From: Puniceicoccales bacterium
GTDB lineage: Bacteria; Verrucomicrobiota; Verrucomicrobiia; Opitutales; UBA9783
DNA length: 45,684 nt
Reading direction: 5' to 3'
Assembly: GCA_031260015.1 (NCBI GenBank)
Contig: JAIRKR010000054.1
Location: forward strand, 1 to 45,684
Position numbers and translations under genes: made by a program. Below are positions 25,737-35,131 of this stretch, in pieces (the first letter of the stretch is position 1; each line of letters opens with the position of its first letter). Under the pieces are notes generated by a model. That model was not told the origin of the DNA. It saw nothing but the letters and a program-made list of their open reading frames with translations, and searched no databases.

Positions 25737-26657
25737 ATGCCTGAAAGTATTATAGTCACAGGAGCTTCGGGATTTATTGGGAAAGCTTTTGTACAGGCAA
25801 TACTCGAAAGATCAGAAAATACAGAAAAGTTTATTTGCATTTATAATACAAATCATCCTCAACTCCATTCACCTTACATCCAATGGATTCAATGCGATTT
25901 ATTTAATCCTCAATCTACCGCACGTGTTTTTAAAGAATATAAGCCGACAAAGATGTTACACCTAGCCTGGGATGTTAAGCCAAATGAATTTTGGACATCC
26001 AAAAAAAATTTGGATTGGCTAAGTGTAAGCTTAAAATTATTTGAGCTGTTTTGTAAAAATGGAGGAGAAGTTTTTGTTACTACAGGGAGTCTGGCTGAGC
26101 ATGACTTAACTCAAATTGATTTAAATGAGAACACCTTACACGCAAATCCTAACACGTTATATGGCCAAAGTAAGGCAAGCTTAAGAGAATTACTTTTTCA
26201 TTTAAGGAATTGTTACTATCCTAACAGCATTATCGTATGGGCAAGAATTGGGTGGTTTTTTGGAGAAAATGAACCCAAAGAAAAGTTGTTTTCAACCATT
26301 GTCACAAATATTCTAAAAAAGCGTCCCATTAATTTAGTCGGGAGGTCAATCTACCGACCCTATGCACATATAAAATACGCAGGAAGAATTTTGTTACAGT
26401 GTTTAAATTTGGCAGAAGATTGCATTTTTAATTTATCAGGCACCGAGCAAATTGAAATAGAAGAAATCATCAAATATGTATCTTCTTTCTTCGATAAACC
26501 TTATACTATTACCTATAGAGATAAATTCCTTCATCAAACGCCCGCAAAATATAATATTACAACGTTGACACTTCAAAAATATTGGCCAAATGTTTTTCAC
26601 AATACGTTTGTGGAAGACTTAAAAAATTTTGTAAACATAAACTCGAAAATAGCATAA
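25737..26657 (+). CDS. NAD(P)-dependent epimerase/dehydratase (extended SDR), sugar reductase or epimerase
   Basis: 306 residues from ATG 25737. The NAD(P) loop is VTGASGFIG (7-15), and the catalytic pair is Tyr142...Lys146 in LYGQSK. GSLAEHD replaces the usual TSS region, WARIGWFFGENE follows the active site, and the C-terminal part binds the substrate. The family acts on nucleotide sugars. RmlA, RmlB and RmlC are present in this operon and no RmlD-like gene is obvious, so this enzyme may reduce the 4-keto group. A 4-epimerase or similar role cannot be excluded. Its stop overlaps the next ATG by one base. Confidence 0.8.
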   Translation: MPESIIVTGASGFIGKAFVQAILERSENTEKFICIYNTNHPQLHSPYIQWIQCDLFNPQSTARVFKEYKPTKMLHLAWDVKPNEFWTSKKNLDWLSVSLKLFELFCKNGGEVFVTTGSLAEHDLTQIDLNENTLHANPNTLYGQSKASLRELLFHLRNCYYPNSIIVWARIGWFFGENEPKEKLFSTIVTNILKKRPINLVGRSIYRPYAHIKYAGRILLQCLNLAEDCIFNLSGTEQIEIEEIIKYVSSFFDKPYTITYRDKFLHQTPAKYNITTLTLQKYWPNVFHNTFVEDLKNFVNINSKIA

Positions 26658-27538
26658 TGACGGAAAATTCAACAATGTGGGATGAAATTTGTAAAAACAC
26701 TTTTCAAACTTGGGATATAACGACGTTTCGTAATAACGGTCCTAATAATCGTTTAGTGACATACAATCCAAAATCACACGGTGTGCTTTTTCTTAAAACG
26801 ATTTTATGGCAGTGCGTTCGTTCTATGAATAATCATGAACGTAGTCTATTAGGGAAGATCAAAAATCGAGCATTTGGACGGCCGATAAGCATAAAATATG
26901 ATGAAAATATGGAAGTTGACCTCGATTACATTTTATGTATAAAGGAACTATGCTTTTTGGAAGAATACTTAACAAAAATATGTTCTGTCATAGAAATCGG
27001 GGGGGGGTACGGAAGGACGGCTCATGGGATGTTGAGTTTATTTCCAAACATAAAAACATATTACATCATCGATTTGCAACCTGTGCTAATGCTAGCTAAA
27101 CAATTTCTAGAACATGTGCTTCCCAAAAGTCTTCTTAAAAAGATCTTTTTTATCCCCGTGCAATCATTTAATCCCTTAAATATTCAAGCAGATCTTTGTA
27201 TTAACATAAATTCTATGCAAGAAATGCCAAAATGTGTAGTTAAAGAATATTTATTGTTTATTGACAAACAGTGCAAGTATTTTTATTCCAATAACACGAT
27301 CGGTAAATTTCTGCCATCAATGGGTGGATTTGAAGAGGTTTTATCTTCAGAAAAAGCCATCCAATCTGGAATTCTAAAAAAATATCTTAATATCTTTTCA
27401 GACAAAGAACGTCAACTTGCACAAAAAGAATTCTTAGAAGCATTTAAACCCTCAACTCGTTGGACATGTTTGAAACATGCAGAATGCGTCCCGTGGCCTC
27501 ATTATTATCAGGCTTTATATGAGAATCACATAAAATAA
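26657..27538 (+). CDS. Putative sugar O-methyltransferase
   Basis: 293 residues from ATG 26657, which shares a base with the previous stop (TAATG); an upstream in-frame start lies inside that gene. SAM motif I is VIEIGGGYGRTAHGML at ~111-126, followed by YYIIDLQPVLMLAKQFL. ININSMQEMP and KYFYSNN fit the putative sugar O-methyltransferase family (TIGR04371-like) found in polysaccharide clusters. The likely target is a hydroxyl of the deoxysugar made by this operon or of the assembled glycan. The family is fairly secure; the position methylated is unknown. Confidence 0.75.
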   Translation: MTENSTMWDEICKNTFQTWDITTFRNNGPNNRLVTYNPKSHGVLFLKTILWQCVRSMNNHERSLLGKIKNRAFGRPISIKYDENMEVDLDYILCIKELCFLEEYLTKICSVIEIGGGYGRTAHGMLSLFPNIKTYYIIDLQPVLMLAKQFLEHVLPKSLLKKIFFIPVQSFNPLNIQADLCININSMQEMPKCVVKEYLLFIDKQCKYFYSNNTIGKFLPSMGGFEEVLSSEKAIQSGILKKYLNIFSDKERQLAQKEFLEAFKPSTRWTCLKHAECVPWPHYYQALYENHIK

Positions 27539-27591
27539 AATTAGCAAATTGTCCAAACGTTGCGCATTATGTTTTATTATTATTAAAAAAT

Positions 27592-28650
27592 ATGAAAATT
27601 TTACTTACGGGAGGGGCTGGATTTATTGGGTCACACTTTGTAAAACAAGCAATTCAAAGTGGGCATGAAATTGTCAACGTCGATAAATTAACTTATGCGG
27701 GGAATTTAGACAACTTGGAAGAATACGCCCAAGCTTCTCAACATCACTTCTATAAAGAAGACATTGTAAACAGAGAAAATGTGCGTGCCATCTTTGAAAA
27801 AGAACAACCGGATGTGGTGGTGCACATGGCTGCCGAATCGCACGTCGATCGTTCCATCGAATCAGGCGATGCATTTTTACGGACAAATGTCACAGGAACG
27901 TATCATTTGCTTACCATTGCTCATCATTACTGGCAATCCTTGCCAAAAGAAAAACGCCTTTCTTTTCGGTTTGTACACTTATCCACAGACGAAGTTTTGG
28001 GGACTTTGCAACCTAATGAAGATAAATTTTGCGAAACCACCCCCTACCGTCCCAATTCTCCTTACGCTGCATCAAAGGCATCGTCAGATTTGTTCGTAAG
28101 GGCTTACCATCATACGTACGGATTACCCATCATTATTGTAAACACTACCAACAACTATGGGCCTTTTCAGTTTCCAGAAAAGCTTATACCAGTCGTCATC
28201 TTAAACGCGTTGGAACAAAAATCTATACCCGTATACGGCGACGGCAAACAAATTCGCGATTGGCTCTTTGTTGAAGATCACATCGAGGCTTTACTAAAGC
28301 TCATAACATATGGATGTATTGGAGAAACATATTGTATTGGAGGTGAAAATGAGTGGACTAATTTGGATGTTGTAAATGAGATTTGTACACTGCTGGATCG
28401 CATAAAACCGCTTGCTCAAGGCTCGTATAAAGATTTAATTGCATTTGTACAAGACCGCCCAGGGCACGATCGTCGTTATGCCGTTAATGCCAACAAAATT
28501 CATCAAGAACTGGGTTGGTTTGCACGTCATTCCATGCAAGAAGGATTACAAAAAACGGTTCAATGGTACGTTGATAATGCCGAAAGACTTAATACTTTAT
28601 TTGATCGACATCGATTGGGATTAAAAAATAATCATGAAAAAAATTTCTAA
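27592..28650 (+). CDS. rmlB: dTDP-glucose 4,6-dehydratase
   Basis: 352 residues. It converts dTDP-glucose to dTDP-4-keto-6-deoxyglucose. The NAD loop is TGGAGFIGS (6-14). The dehydratase triad region is LSTDEVLG with Thr132, Asp133 and Glu134, and Tyr158-x3-Lys162 is in SPYAASK. Also seen: RSIESGDAFLRTNVTGT, NNYGPFQFPEKLIP and GKQIRDWLFVEDH, all diagnostic of RmlB rather than other SDRs. Length is normal. The gene starts 53 bases after the O-methyltransferase and overlaps rmlA by 17 bases. Confidence 0.96.
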   Translation: MKILLTGGAGFIGSHFVKQAIQSGHEIVNVDKLTYAGNLDNLEEYAQASQHHFYKEDIVNRENVRAIFEKEQPDVVVHMAAESHVDRSIESGDAFLRTNVTGTYHLLTIAHHYWQSLPKEKRLSFRFVHLSTDEVLGTLQPNEDKFCETTPYRPNSPYAASKASSDLFVRAYHHTYGLPIIIVNTTNNYGPFQFPEKLIPVVILNALEQKSIPVYGDGKQIRDWLFVEDHIEALLKLITYGCIGETYCIGGENEWTNLDVVNEICTLLDRIKPLAQGSYKDLIAFVQDRPGHDRRYAVNANKIHQELGWFARHSMQEGLQKTVQWYVDNAERLNTLFDRHRLGLKNNHEKNF

Positions 28651-29533
28651 AGGTATTATTTTAGCCGGTGGTAATGGTTCGCGTCTGTATCCGCTCACGC
28701 TGGCAACTAGCAAACAACTTTTTCCACTGTACAACAAACCAGTACTTTATTACCCTCTAACTACCCTCATGTTGGCTGGAGTTCGAGATATTCTCATCAT
28801 CTCAACGGAACGCGATCTACCTGCCATCCAAAATCTTTTGGGCACCGGAGAGCAATTTGGTATCCAATGCTCCTATAAAGTACAAACAAGCCCTAGGGGA
28901 TTGCCCGAAGCCTTTATTTTAGCGGAAGATTTTTTGCAAAATCAACCTTCTTTCCTAATCTTGGGAGATAACTTTTTCTACGGGCATCAATTGTCATCGC
29001 TTCTAGAACAGAGTATTATTATCACTACAGGGGCCCACCTGTTTTTACATCCCATTGATAATCCCAGTGCCTACGGAGTCCTCGAAGCCGATTCCAATGG
29101 TTGCGTTAAAGGTATCATCGAAAAACCAACAACATTCGTATCCAATCTAGCCATTACGGGTTTATACATTTTTGATGAACAAGCCTCTACTTTCGCAAAA
29201 CAGCTGAAACCATCAGCGCGTGGAGAAATAGAAATTACAGACCTTATTAAACTTTATTGGAAACAAAATCATCTAACTTATTCAATGCTGGGTCGCGGAT
29301 ACGTTTGGTACGATGTCGGCACACCTCAATCTCTATTGCAAGTAAGTAACTATGTGGAAATACTTGAAACACGACAGGGATTGTTTATCGCATCTCCCGA
29401 AGAGATTGCCCTACGATTAGGATATATTACACTGGATGACTTACGGAAATATATCGACAAAACGCCCCAATGTACCTATCGTCACTACCTAGAAAATCTT
29501 ATTCATCATGCAGACCATAAAAACAGACTTTGA
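28634..29533 (+). CDS. rmlA: Glucose-1-phosphate thymidylyltransferase
   Basis: 299 residues. It makes dTDP-glucose from dTTP and glucose-1-phosphate. The signature GIILAGGNGSRLYPLTLATS, then KQLFPLYNKP, binds the nucleotide and sugar phosphate. FLILGDNFFYG holds the metal-binding Asp, and YGVLEAD, IIEKP and YVWYDVGTPQSLL follow in the standard order. Length is normal for RmlA. The start overlaps the end of rmlB by 17 bases and the stop overlaps rmlC by 26 bases, so the three are tightly coupled. Confidence 0.96.
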   Translation: MKKISKGIILAGGNGSRLYPLTLATSKQLFPLYNKPVLYYPLTTLMLAGVRDILIISTERDLPAIQNLLGTGEQFGIQCSYKVQTSPRGLPEAFILAEDFLQNQPSFLILGDNFFYGHQLSSLLEQSIIITTGAHLFLHPIDNPSAYGVLEADSNGCVKGIIEKPTTFVSNLAITGLYIFDEQASTFAKQLKPSARGEIEITDLIKLYWKQNHLTYSMLGRGYVWYDVGTPQSLLQVSNYVEILETRQGLFIASPEEIALRLGYITLDDLRKYIDKTPQCTYRHYLENLIHHADHKNRL

Positions 29534-30038
29534 AGGTGTGTTGGTTTTTAAACCAATCACTTTTCAAGATACACGCGGTGCATTTTATGAAAACTGGCAT
29601 GAAGCAAAATATCGGGAAGCAGGCTTACACGTTCCATTTATTCAAGATGACTTTTCAATTTCAAAAAAACATGTTCTTCGAGGGTTGCATGGTCAACCCG
29701 GGCAAACACGGTTAATACAAACGGTTGTCGGAAAGGTATGGGACGTGTTAGTGGACATACGTCCGCAGTCAAAGACTTTTAAACGTTACTTTTCAATTAT
29801 TTTGTCCGAAGACGAACCTACTCAGGTCTTTGCTCCAGCCGGGTTCCTTCATGGCTTCTGTGTCTTAAGTGACCAGGCTGTTATGCATTACAAATGTTCA
29901 ACTTACTACGATAGAACCAAAGAATTTGGTTTTCGTTGGAATGATCCGGCCTTCCACATCGACTGGCCAAATGAAAATTTCATTTTAAGCGTTAAAGATT
30001 CTGAACAACCTTTTTTTAGATCTTCTTATGAATTATGA
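29508..30038 (+). CDS. rmlC: dTDP-4-dehydrorhamnose 3,5-epimerase or related 3/5-epimerase
   Basis: 176 residues, a cupin. Seen: ITFQDTRGAFYENW, DDFSISKKHVLRGLHGQPG with the catalytic His, VVGKVWDVLVDIRP, and FAPAGFLHGFCVLSDQAVMH followed by YKCSTYYD with the Tyr acid. RGLHGQ replaces the commoner RGLHFQ/RGLHYQ, a small change near the active site. Relatives include mono-epimerases that act on only C3 or C5, so the exact product is not fixed. With a C-methyltransferase in the operon the sugar may not be plain rhamnose. Confidence 0.9.
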   Translation: MQTIKTDFEGVLVFKPITFQDTRGAFYENWHEAKYREAGLHVPFIQDDFSISKKHVLRGLHGQPGQTRLIQTVVGKVWDVLVDIRPQSKTFKRYFSIILSEDEPTQVFAPAGFLHGFCVLSDQAVMHYKCSTYYDRTKEFGFRWNDPAFHIDWPNENFILSVKDSEQPFFRSSYEL

Positions 30039-31173
30039 TAAAAACTTAGCTTCCAAGCTCTCAATATTTCTGCCGCTCAAAGGGCGTCCTTTGTTTACTT
30101 TGCGATATTTCTTGTACATGGAAGCAGTTGAGTGTCCGTTTCATATTTTAATAGCCGATGGAAGTTTGGATGAAGAAAACAAAAAAATTATAGACGATAA
30201 TAAACATCGATTTTCTCACGTATCCTTCGAATATTTACGTTATCCACCCGATAACACCATCCTTGACTTTGAACGTAAAATGGCAGATGCCTTGTCAAAG
30301 ATTAATACGCCTTATGTTGTGTGGCATAATAATGATGATTTTTCAATCGTAGGCTCTATGCTGGAATGCATTAAATTTATAGATAAAGACGAAAAAGGCG
30401 AATTTGTCGCGTGTGGTGGGCCAGCGTATCAATTCATGATACATAAAAATAAGCCTTTTGGAAATTTCACAAGCAATTTCGTTTGTAAAAACAAAAAGGA
30501 TGGTGTTTTATCTCTAGACACCAAGAGCCGTGTTTTGTCTTCAATGCCATTTTATCAAACAATCATACAAAATGTGATTTTACGTACAGATACATTTCAT
30601 CAAGCCTACCGAGAACTTGTTAAACATAACATAACAGATCTTTTGGTTTCCGAATATTTTTTGGTACGTTATCTTTTATGCAAAGGAAAATATAAGATAT
30701 TACATAACACGCCTTACTGGTTTTATCAAACAAACACATCAGTTTGGCAGCCGGAATTCTTTTTGAAAAAAGTATTGCTAGGTAGCTTTTTAGAAGAACA
30801 CAAGATAACTATGCACTTGATTGCAGAACAAATTGTCCAATCATCTTCATTGGACTTGACATCAGCGAACATTTCAGCTATACAAACGGAATTAGAAGAA
30901 CATTTTGTGAAATCTTTAAATGCAAAAACCCTAAAAGATTTTATCCAGCTTCAGACCGATTTATTAAATTGTCAATTCATTTTACAACTAATAGAGACTT
31001 ATCGGGGCCTTAAAAATTGCTTGATGCGATTTTACTGGACAAATTTAAAAAAATACAGTTGGTATCTTTTTGTATGGCTTCGTAACCCACGATTAGCGAC
31101 ACATGTGTTGCAATCTGTAAGCGCATTTCAAAAAGTGAGCAAACATCTTCCTGATGACATAAAAGGTAAATAG
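30028..31173 (+). CDS. Glycosyltransferase family 2-like (TIGR00180-type)
   Basis: 381 residues from ATG 30028, overlapping rmlC by 11 bases. The N-terminal GT-A half shows SIFLPLKGRPLFTLRYFLYM, FHILIADGS, ERKMADALSKINTPYVVWHN and then NDDF in the place of the DxD motif. The second half is helical and basic, with a hydrophobic stretch near ~345-355. The family uses nucleotide sugars to extend lipid-linked glycans on the cytoplasmic face. As last gene of the dTDP-sugar operon it probably transfers that sugar. The 31174-31382 gap is a convergent intergenic stretch with no clear terminator. Confidence 0.8.
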   Translation: MNYDKNLASKLSIFLPLKGRPLFTLRYFLYMEAVECPFHILIADGSLDEENKKIIDDNKHRFSHVSFEYLRYPPDNTILDFERKMADALSKINTPYVVWHNNDDFSIVGSMLECIKFIDKDEKGEFVACGGPAYQFMIHKNKPFGNFTSNFVCKNKKDGVLSLDTKSRVLSSMPFYQTIIQNVILRTDTFHQAYRELVKHNITDLLVSEYFLVRYLLCKGKYKILHNTPYWFYQTNTSVWQPEFFLKKVLLGSFLEEHKITMHLIAEQIVQSSSLDLTSANISAIQTELEEHFVKSLNAKTLKDFIQLQTDLLNCQFILQLIETYRGLKNCLMRFYWTNLKKYSWYLFVWLRNPRLATHVLQSVSAFQKVSKHLPDDIKGK

Positions 31174-31382
31174 ATACATTTAAAATAAAAAAGAACAAAG
31201 TACAATGTCGTAATTTATAACTTATTGTAAAGAGGGTATATTTTAGCCTTTTGGTGGTATGAGTTAGCTTCTATGTTAATAAGTAATTTAAATCTTCTGT
31301 AAATACATATTATGTTGGTTTGTTTTACAAAATAACAAAGATGGTGGAGTCTATTGTTCTAAAAAACTCATTAAATTTTTTA

Positions 31383-32843
31383 TTACCAATTCTCCAACAA
31401 CTTAAAAACCCACCGATACAAGTTCTTAAATTCTAAATGCGCCGCTTCTGATCTAAATTTTTCGGGTACATAGATGGCAAATAGATTAGCGGTGGCATTG
31501 GCTGGATTCTCTTGGGAGCAAACTTGACGTCCATGATCGCCATGCAAAATAATAATGGGTGCTTGATGATTTTCGGCATGTTGGTTTATAATATCACGAA
31601 GCACTGGCAAAACAAGTTGATTGATAGCTCGTATTTGATTTACATATCTCTTTTTGAAAGCCTCTTGTTGTTCATCCGTGGCAACGATGTTTTGTTGTTT
31701 TTGCAATAAAACCCCTTCAAAAGTTTGTTCTTGAGATATATTGCCGTTTTCATCAAAAACTAAAGGCTCATGTGGGGATAAAATGTGTGCGTAAAAATAT
31801 TGATTTTGGAAACCGTAACGAGATGGACTTTCGTGCAATAAGGCCAATATAGTTTTTATTTCATAGATATGCTGTTGATAATACTTTTGAAGCATACAGT
31901 TTTCGAAGACATGTTTTAAAAGCGTGTCACTTGTAACTGCCAAAAAAGTTTTTACAAAATTACTTACTTTGAGCTCGTTCGCCGGCATGTAAGGCGACTG
32001 GTATATACCTACATGTTCTAACAAATGAAGTTGATAGTTTTTTTGCGACAACGATGGCCAAACCTCATTACAATTTAGTTTATGATGAAAATATGTGTCT
32101 GTTTCTGACAATTCCTTGGAATGTTGACATCCAAAATTAAGTACAGAAGACATCGATAGATACGTACCACTGTAATCACTGTGCGAATCCTTTTGACAGA
32201 CAAAGCCTAATTGCTCTAAAGCATTGTAAAAGTCAGAGTTGTCATATCCATAAGTTTCTTTGAGAACATGATAATTGGTATAAGCGTCTAAAATGATATG
32301 ATAAATATTTGGAAGTTTTTCAATACTTTGATTCTTTATGATGGGAAGCTTTGCATTTTGCCTATGAAAGTAATTCAAAACCGTTTGTCCTAATAGAAAA
32401 CAGCTTATACACATTACCCATACATTTAAGATACGATTCAATTTAGTAAAATTAAACTTTTTTCGCAAAATTCGCCAAAAAAGAAATGTAACCATTCCAA
32501 AAACAAATGCGAAAAGCATCGCTAGGCTCCATTTGTATGTTACTATGATGGGTGCAACCTGTGGTGGTAAGACCGAACTATCCCAGATGGCAATCCGATG
32601 GCGTCCAAATATTAAAATTCTTGCGATAGGAATGCTATACCAAAAAGATAACCATCCAAAACTAACGAGAGGGAAATAAGCGTTGTACGTTTTTTTGCAA
32701 ATAAGTCTTAAAAATCCGTTAATACAAGCTGTTACAATGCCTAAAGCAATGGCGATAATAACGATATGCTGCAGTGGTAACTCATCACAATTTTTTATGT
32801 AAATCCAACATATGGGCAAAATAGCAAAAAAATATATATGCAT
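31383..32843 (-). CDS. Membrane sulfatase-like protein (intact paralog)
   Basis: 486 residues from ATG 32843. Four or five N-terminal membrane helices reach to ~155, followed by a periplasmic alkaline-phosphatase-fold domain: LPNIYHIILDAYTN (metal ligand) at ~181-194, DYSGTYLSMSSVLNFG as the probable nucleophile region, HILSPHEPLVFDENG, IIILHGDHGRQVCS, and the tail FKNLYRWVFKLLENW. The sulfatase CxPxR motif is absent. This is the reference copy for the family in this window (others at 19273, 22608, 45368 and a scrap at 7497). It is the last gene of the minus-strand unit with UDP-glucose dehydrogenase. A role in adding or removing a charged group on the surface glycan is inferred. Confidence 0.82.
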   Translation of the reverse strand: MHIYFFAILPICWIYIKNCDELPLQHIVIIAIALGIVTACINGFLRLICKKTYNAYFPLVSFGWLSFWYSIPIARILIFGRHRIAIWDSSVLPPQVAPIIVTYKWSLAMLFAFVFGMVTFLFWRILRKKFNFTKLNRILNVWVMCISCFLLGQTVLNYFHRQNAKLPIIKNQSIEKLPNIYHIILDAYTNYHVLKETYGYDNSDFYNALEQLGFVCQKDSHSDYSGTYLSMSSVLNFGCQHSKELSETDTYFHHKLNCNEVWPSLSQKNYQLHLLEHVGIYQSPYMPANELKVSNFVKTFLAVTSDTLLKHVFENCMLQKYYQQHIYEIKTILALLHESPSRYGFQNQYFYAHILSPHEPLVFDENGNISQEQTFEGVLLQKQQNIVATDEQQEAFKKRYVNQIRAINQLVLPVLRDIINQHAENHQAPIIILHGDHGRQVCSQENPANATANLFAIYVPEKFRSEAAHLEFKNLYRWVFKLLENW

Positions 32844-32857
32844 CTACAAATCTTTAT

Positions 32858-33567
32858 TTACTTCAGCTTTTGACCAATGTATATCAAATTAGGCTTATGG
32901 CCATAATAAAATTTATATGCTATCCCATAAAATTTATTTAGATACCAATAACCGGTAAAAGCTGTTTCAAAACAGTATTTTTCAATAAACCCACATGAAC
33001 GCATCCGTTCAACGAGTGTGGAAGTGGTCCACTGAGACATATGTTGAACACGATGGAACATCGCTCCACAGCAAGGACATAAAGCTTTTTCCTTGAAAAA
33101 GTTTTCTTTATTTGGTGTCGTGAGCACTAGACTTCCTCCAATTTTTAGTAAATGAAAAATTCGTTTTAAACACTCATCAAGTTTGTCAGGTAAGATATGT
33201 TCAATACATTCTACAAGAAAAATAACATCAAAAAACAGCTTTTTATTATTGAAAAAACCATCATTTGTGACTTCACAGCCCTTAAAGTTTTTCTGTTCAG
33301 AAAAATTTTTATCAACAATACTTACATTTCTAGTAGAAATATCTAACCCATATAAAAAACACTTTCTATTTCTTAATAATAGATCAAATACCCAACACCA
33401 CACCCAAAATCAAGCACATTTCCTTCGAGCAATACTTTTCCCCTTATCGCACGTAATATATCTTTTCCAAATTTTTTAGAAAAATACTGCTTCGACATAA
33501 CCTGAGTATACGCACTCCAAAAGTTCTCAACATTTGTCTCATTCCATAAAAAATCAAATCTATTTAC
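32858..33567 (-). pseudogene. SAM-dependent methyltransferase, frameshifted and without a start codon
   Basis: Directly after the UDP-glucose dehydrogenase stop, in frame, the minus strand reads VNRFDFLWNETNVENFW... and reaches EGNVLDFGCGVGYL (SAM motif I), then stops. The rest continues in the next frame near 33390 as LLLRNRKCFLYGLDIST, FFDVIFLVECIEHILPD and LLKIGGSLVLTTPNK. This is a loss of one base. The likely original start (GTG?) now reads GTA at 33565-33567. CPCCG at ~115 is a possible zinc site. The downstream part (181 codons) is open but lacks the SAM-binding loop. Confidence 0.7.
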
Positions 33568-33579
33568 CTTTCCGCTCCT

Positions 33580-34932
33580 TTACCTCCCTACTCCAAGTGC
33601 TTCAAAACCTATGTCGCGTAAGGTTTGCAAGTTAAGTAAGTTTCGGCCATCGAAGATGAAGGCCGGTTTTTTCATCGAGTGATACAATTTCATATAATCA
33701 AGATTTTTAAATAATTCCCATTCGGTTAAAATGATGATGGCGTGGGCATCTTTTGCGACAGCGTATGGATTGGATTCAACAGAAAAGCTTTGCGGCTCAA
33801 ATGTTTGTAAATTTTTACGAATGCTGGATTCCGAAACTTCAGGATCGTAGATAGCCAACGTTGCCTGTTCGTATAAAAGTTCTTCGCAAACGGTTAACGC
33901 CGGTGTTTCTCGGGTATCATTCGTATCCTTCTTAAACGCGAATCCGAAAATGGCTAATTTCTTACCGGCCAACGTATTGAACAACGTATGAACAATTTTC
34001 TGCGAAAAGCGATGTTTTTGGTATTCATTCATGATGACCACCTGTTCCCAATAATGGGCTACTTGCGGTAATCCAAAATATTCGCACAGGTAGACTAAAT
34101 TGAGTAGGTCTTTTTTGAAACAAGAACCCCCAAATCCTACCGAACTTTGCAAAAATTGCGGGCCGATACGCGTATCGGTTCCAATAGCTAAAGCCAGTTC
34201 TTCAACATTTGCACCCGATTTTTCGCAGAGTGCCGAAAGGGCATTTATGGATGAAATACGTTGGGCCAAAAACGCATTTGCACTCAGTTTAGATAACTCG
34301 GACGACCAAACGCTTTGCACAATAATCTTATGCTTGGGGACCCAGTGTTCGTAAATACTGGATAAGGTCTGAACGGCCGTTTGCCCATGTTTGGTTGCAT
34401 CTCCACCGATAAGGATGCGGTCTGGGTGCTTTAAATCATGGATTGCACTTCCTTCTGCCATGAATTCGGGGTTGGATAACACTTCAAAATGGCAACCACG
34501 GGCATTGGAGTTCAAAATTCTACGGATTTTTTCGGCCGTACGGACCGGAATTGTTGATTTTTCAACGATAACTTTGTCCTGGGTAGCCACCTGAGCGATA
34601 CGGCGCACGGCACTTTCAATATACTTTAAATCCGATGCTTTACCAGCTCCATCGCCGTACGTTTTGACGGGTGTATTCACCGACAAAAAAATAACATCCG
34701 ACTCGGCAATTGCCCTGTCGATATCGGTTGAAAAAAATAAATTACGTCCACGAACGGATTGTACAATGGCGTTGAGTCCCGGTTCATATACGGGAAGTTG
34801 GTCCGAGTTCCAAGCTTGGATGCGTGCTTCGTCCACATCCACCACAAAGACATCAATTTCGGGACACTGTTCGGCAATGACCACCATCGTTGGTCCACCA
34901 ACATAACCCGCTCCAATGCTACAAATTTTCAT
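33580..34932 (-). CDS. ugd: UDP-glucose 6-dehydrogenase
   Basis: 450 residues from ATG 34932 (MKICSIGAGYVGG), chosen because the NAD loop then starts at residue 7; an upstream start adds 14 unlikely residues. It oxidises UDP-glucose to UDP-glucuronate. Seen: SVNTPVKTYGDG, VEKSTIPVRTAEKI, NPEFMAEGSAIHDL, SKLSANAFLAQRISSINA (Lys and Asn of the active site) and the catalytic Cys271 in VGFGGSCFKKDL. Length and order suit the eukaryote-like long form. It probably feeds the 4-epimerase at 40489. Divergent from the MBOAT gene, with 200 bases between. Confidence 0.95.
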   Translation of the reverse strand: MKICSIGAGYVGGPTMVVIAEQCPEIDVFVVDVDEARIQAWNSDQLPVYEPGLNAIVQSVRGRNLFFSTDIDRAIAESDVIFLSVNTPVKTYGDGAGKASDLKYIESAVRRIAQVATQDKVIVEKSTIPVRTAEKIRRILNSNARGCHFEVLSNPEFMAEGSAIHDLKHPDRILIGGDATKHGQTAVQTLSSIYEHWVPKHKIIVQSVWSSELSKLSANAFLAQRISSINALSALCEKSGANVEELALAIGTDTRIGPQFLQSSVGFGGSCFKKDLLNLVYLCEYFGLPQVAHYWEQVVIMNEYQKHRFSQKIVHTLFNTLAGKKLAIFGFAFKKDTNDTRETPALTVCEELLYEQATLAIYDPEVSESSIRKNLQTFEPQSFSVESNPYAVAKDAHAIIILTEWELFKNLDYMKLYHSMKKPAFIFDGRNLLNLQTLRDIGFEALGVGR

Positions 34933-35131
34933 TTGATTGCCTTTTAAGAAAAACGATCCTATCGCAATATGCAATCACCAATAACTGTAAAAATCCTATA
35001 ATGACCCAAAAATATATACAATCTTGGTCAATTAAATAGCTTTACCTATTTTAATCATCATTGGAATATTTGGGTGGACGAGTTGGGTAATATTCATTTA
35101 CATCTAAAATCCTAAGTATTAAAGATTCATT

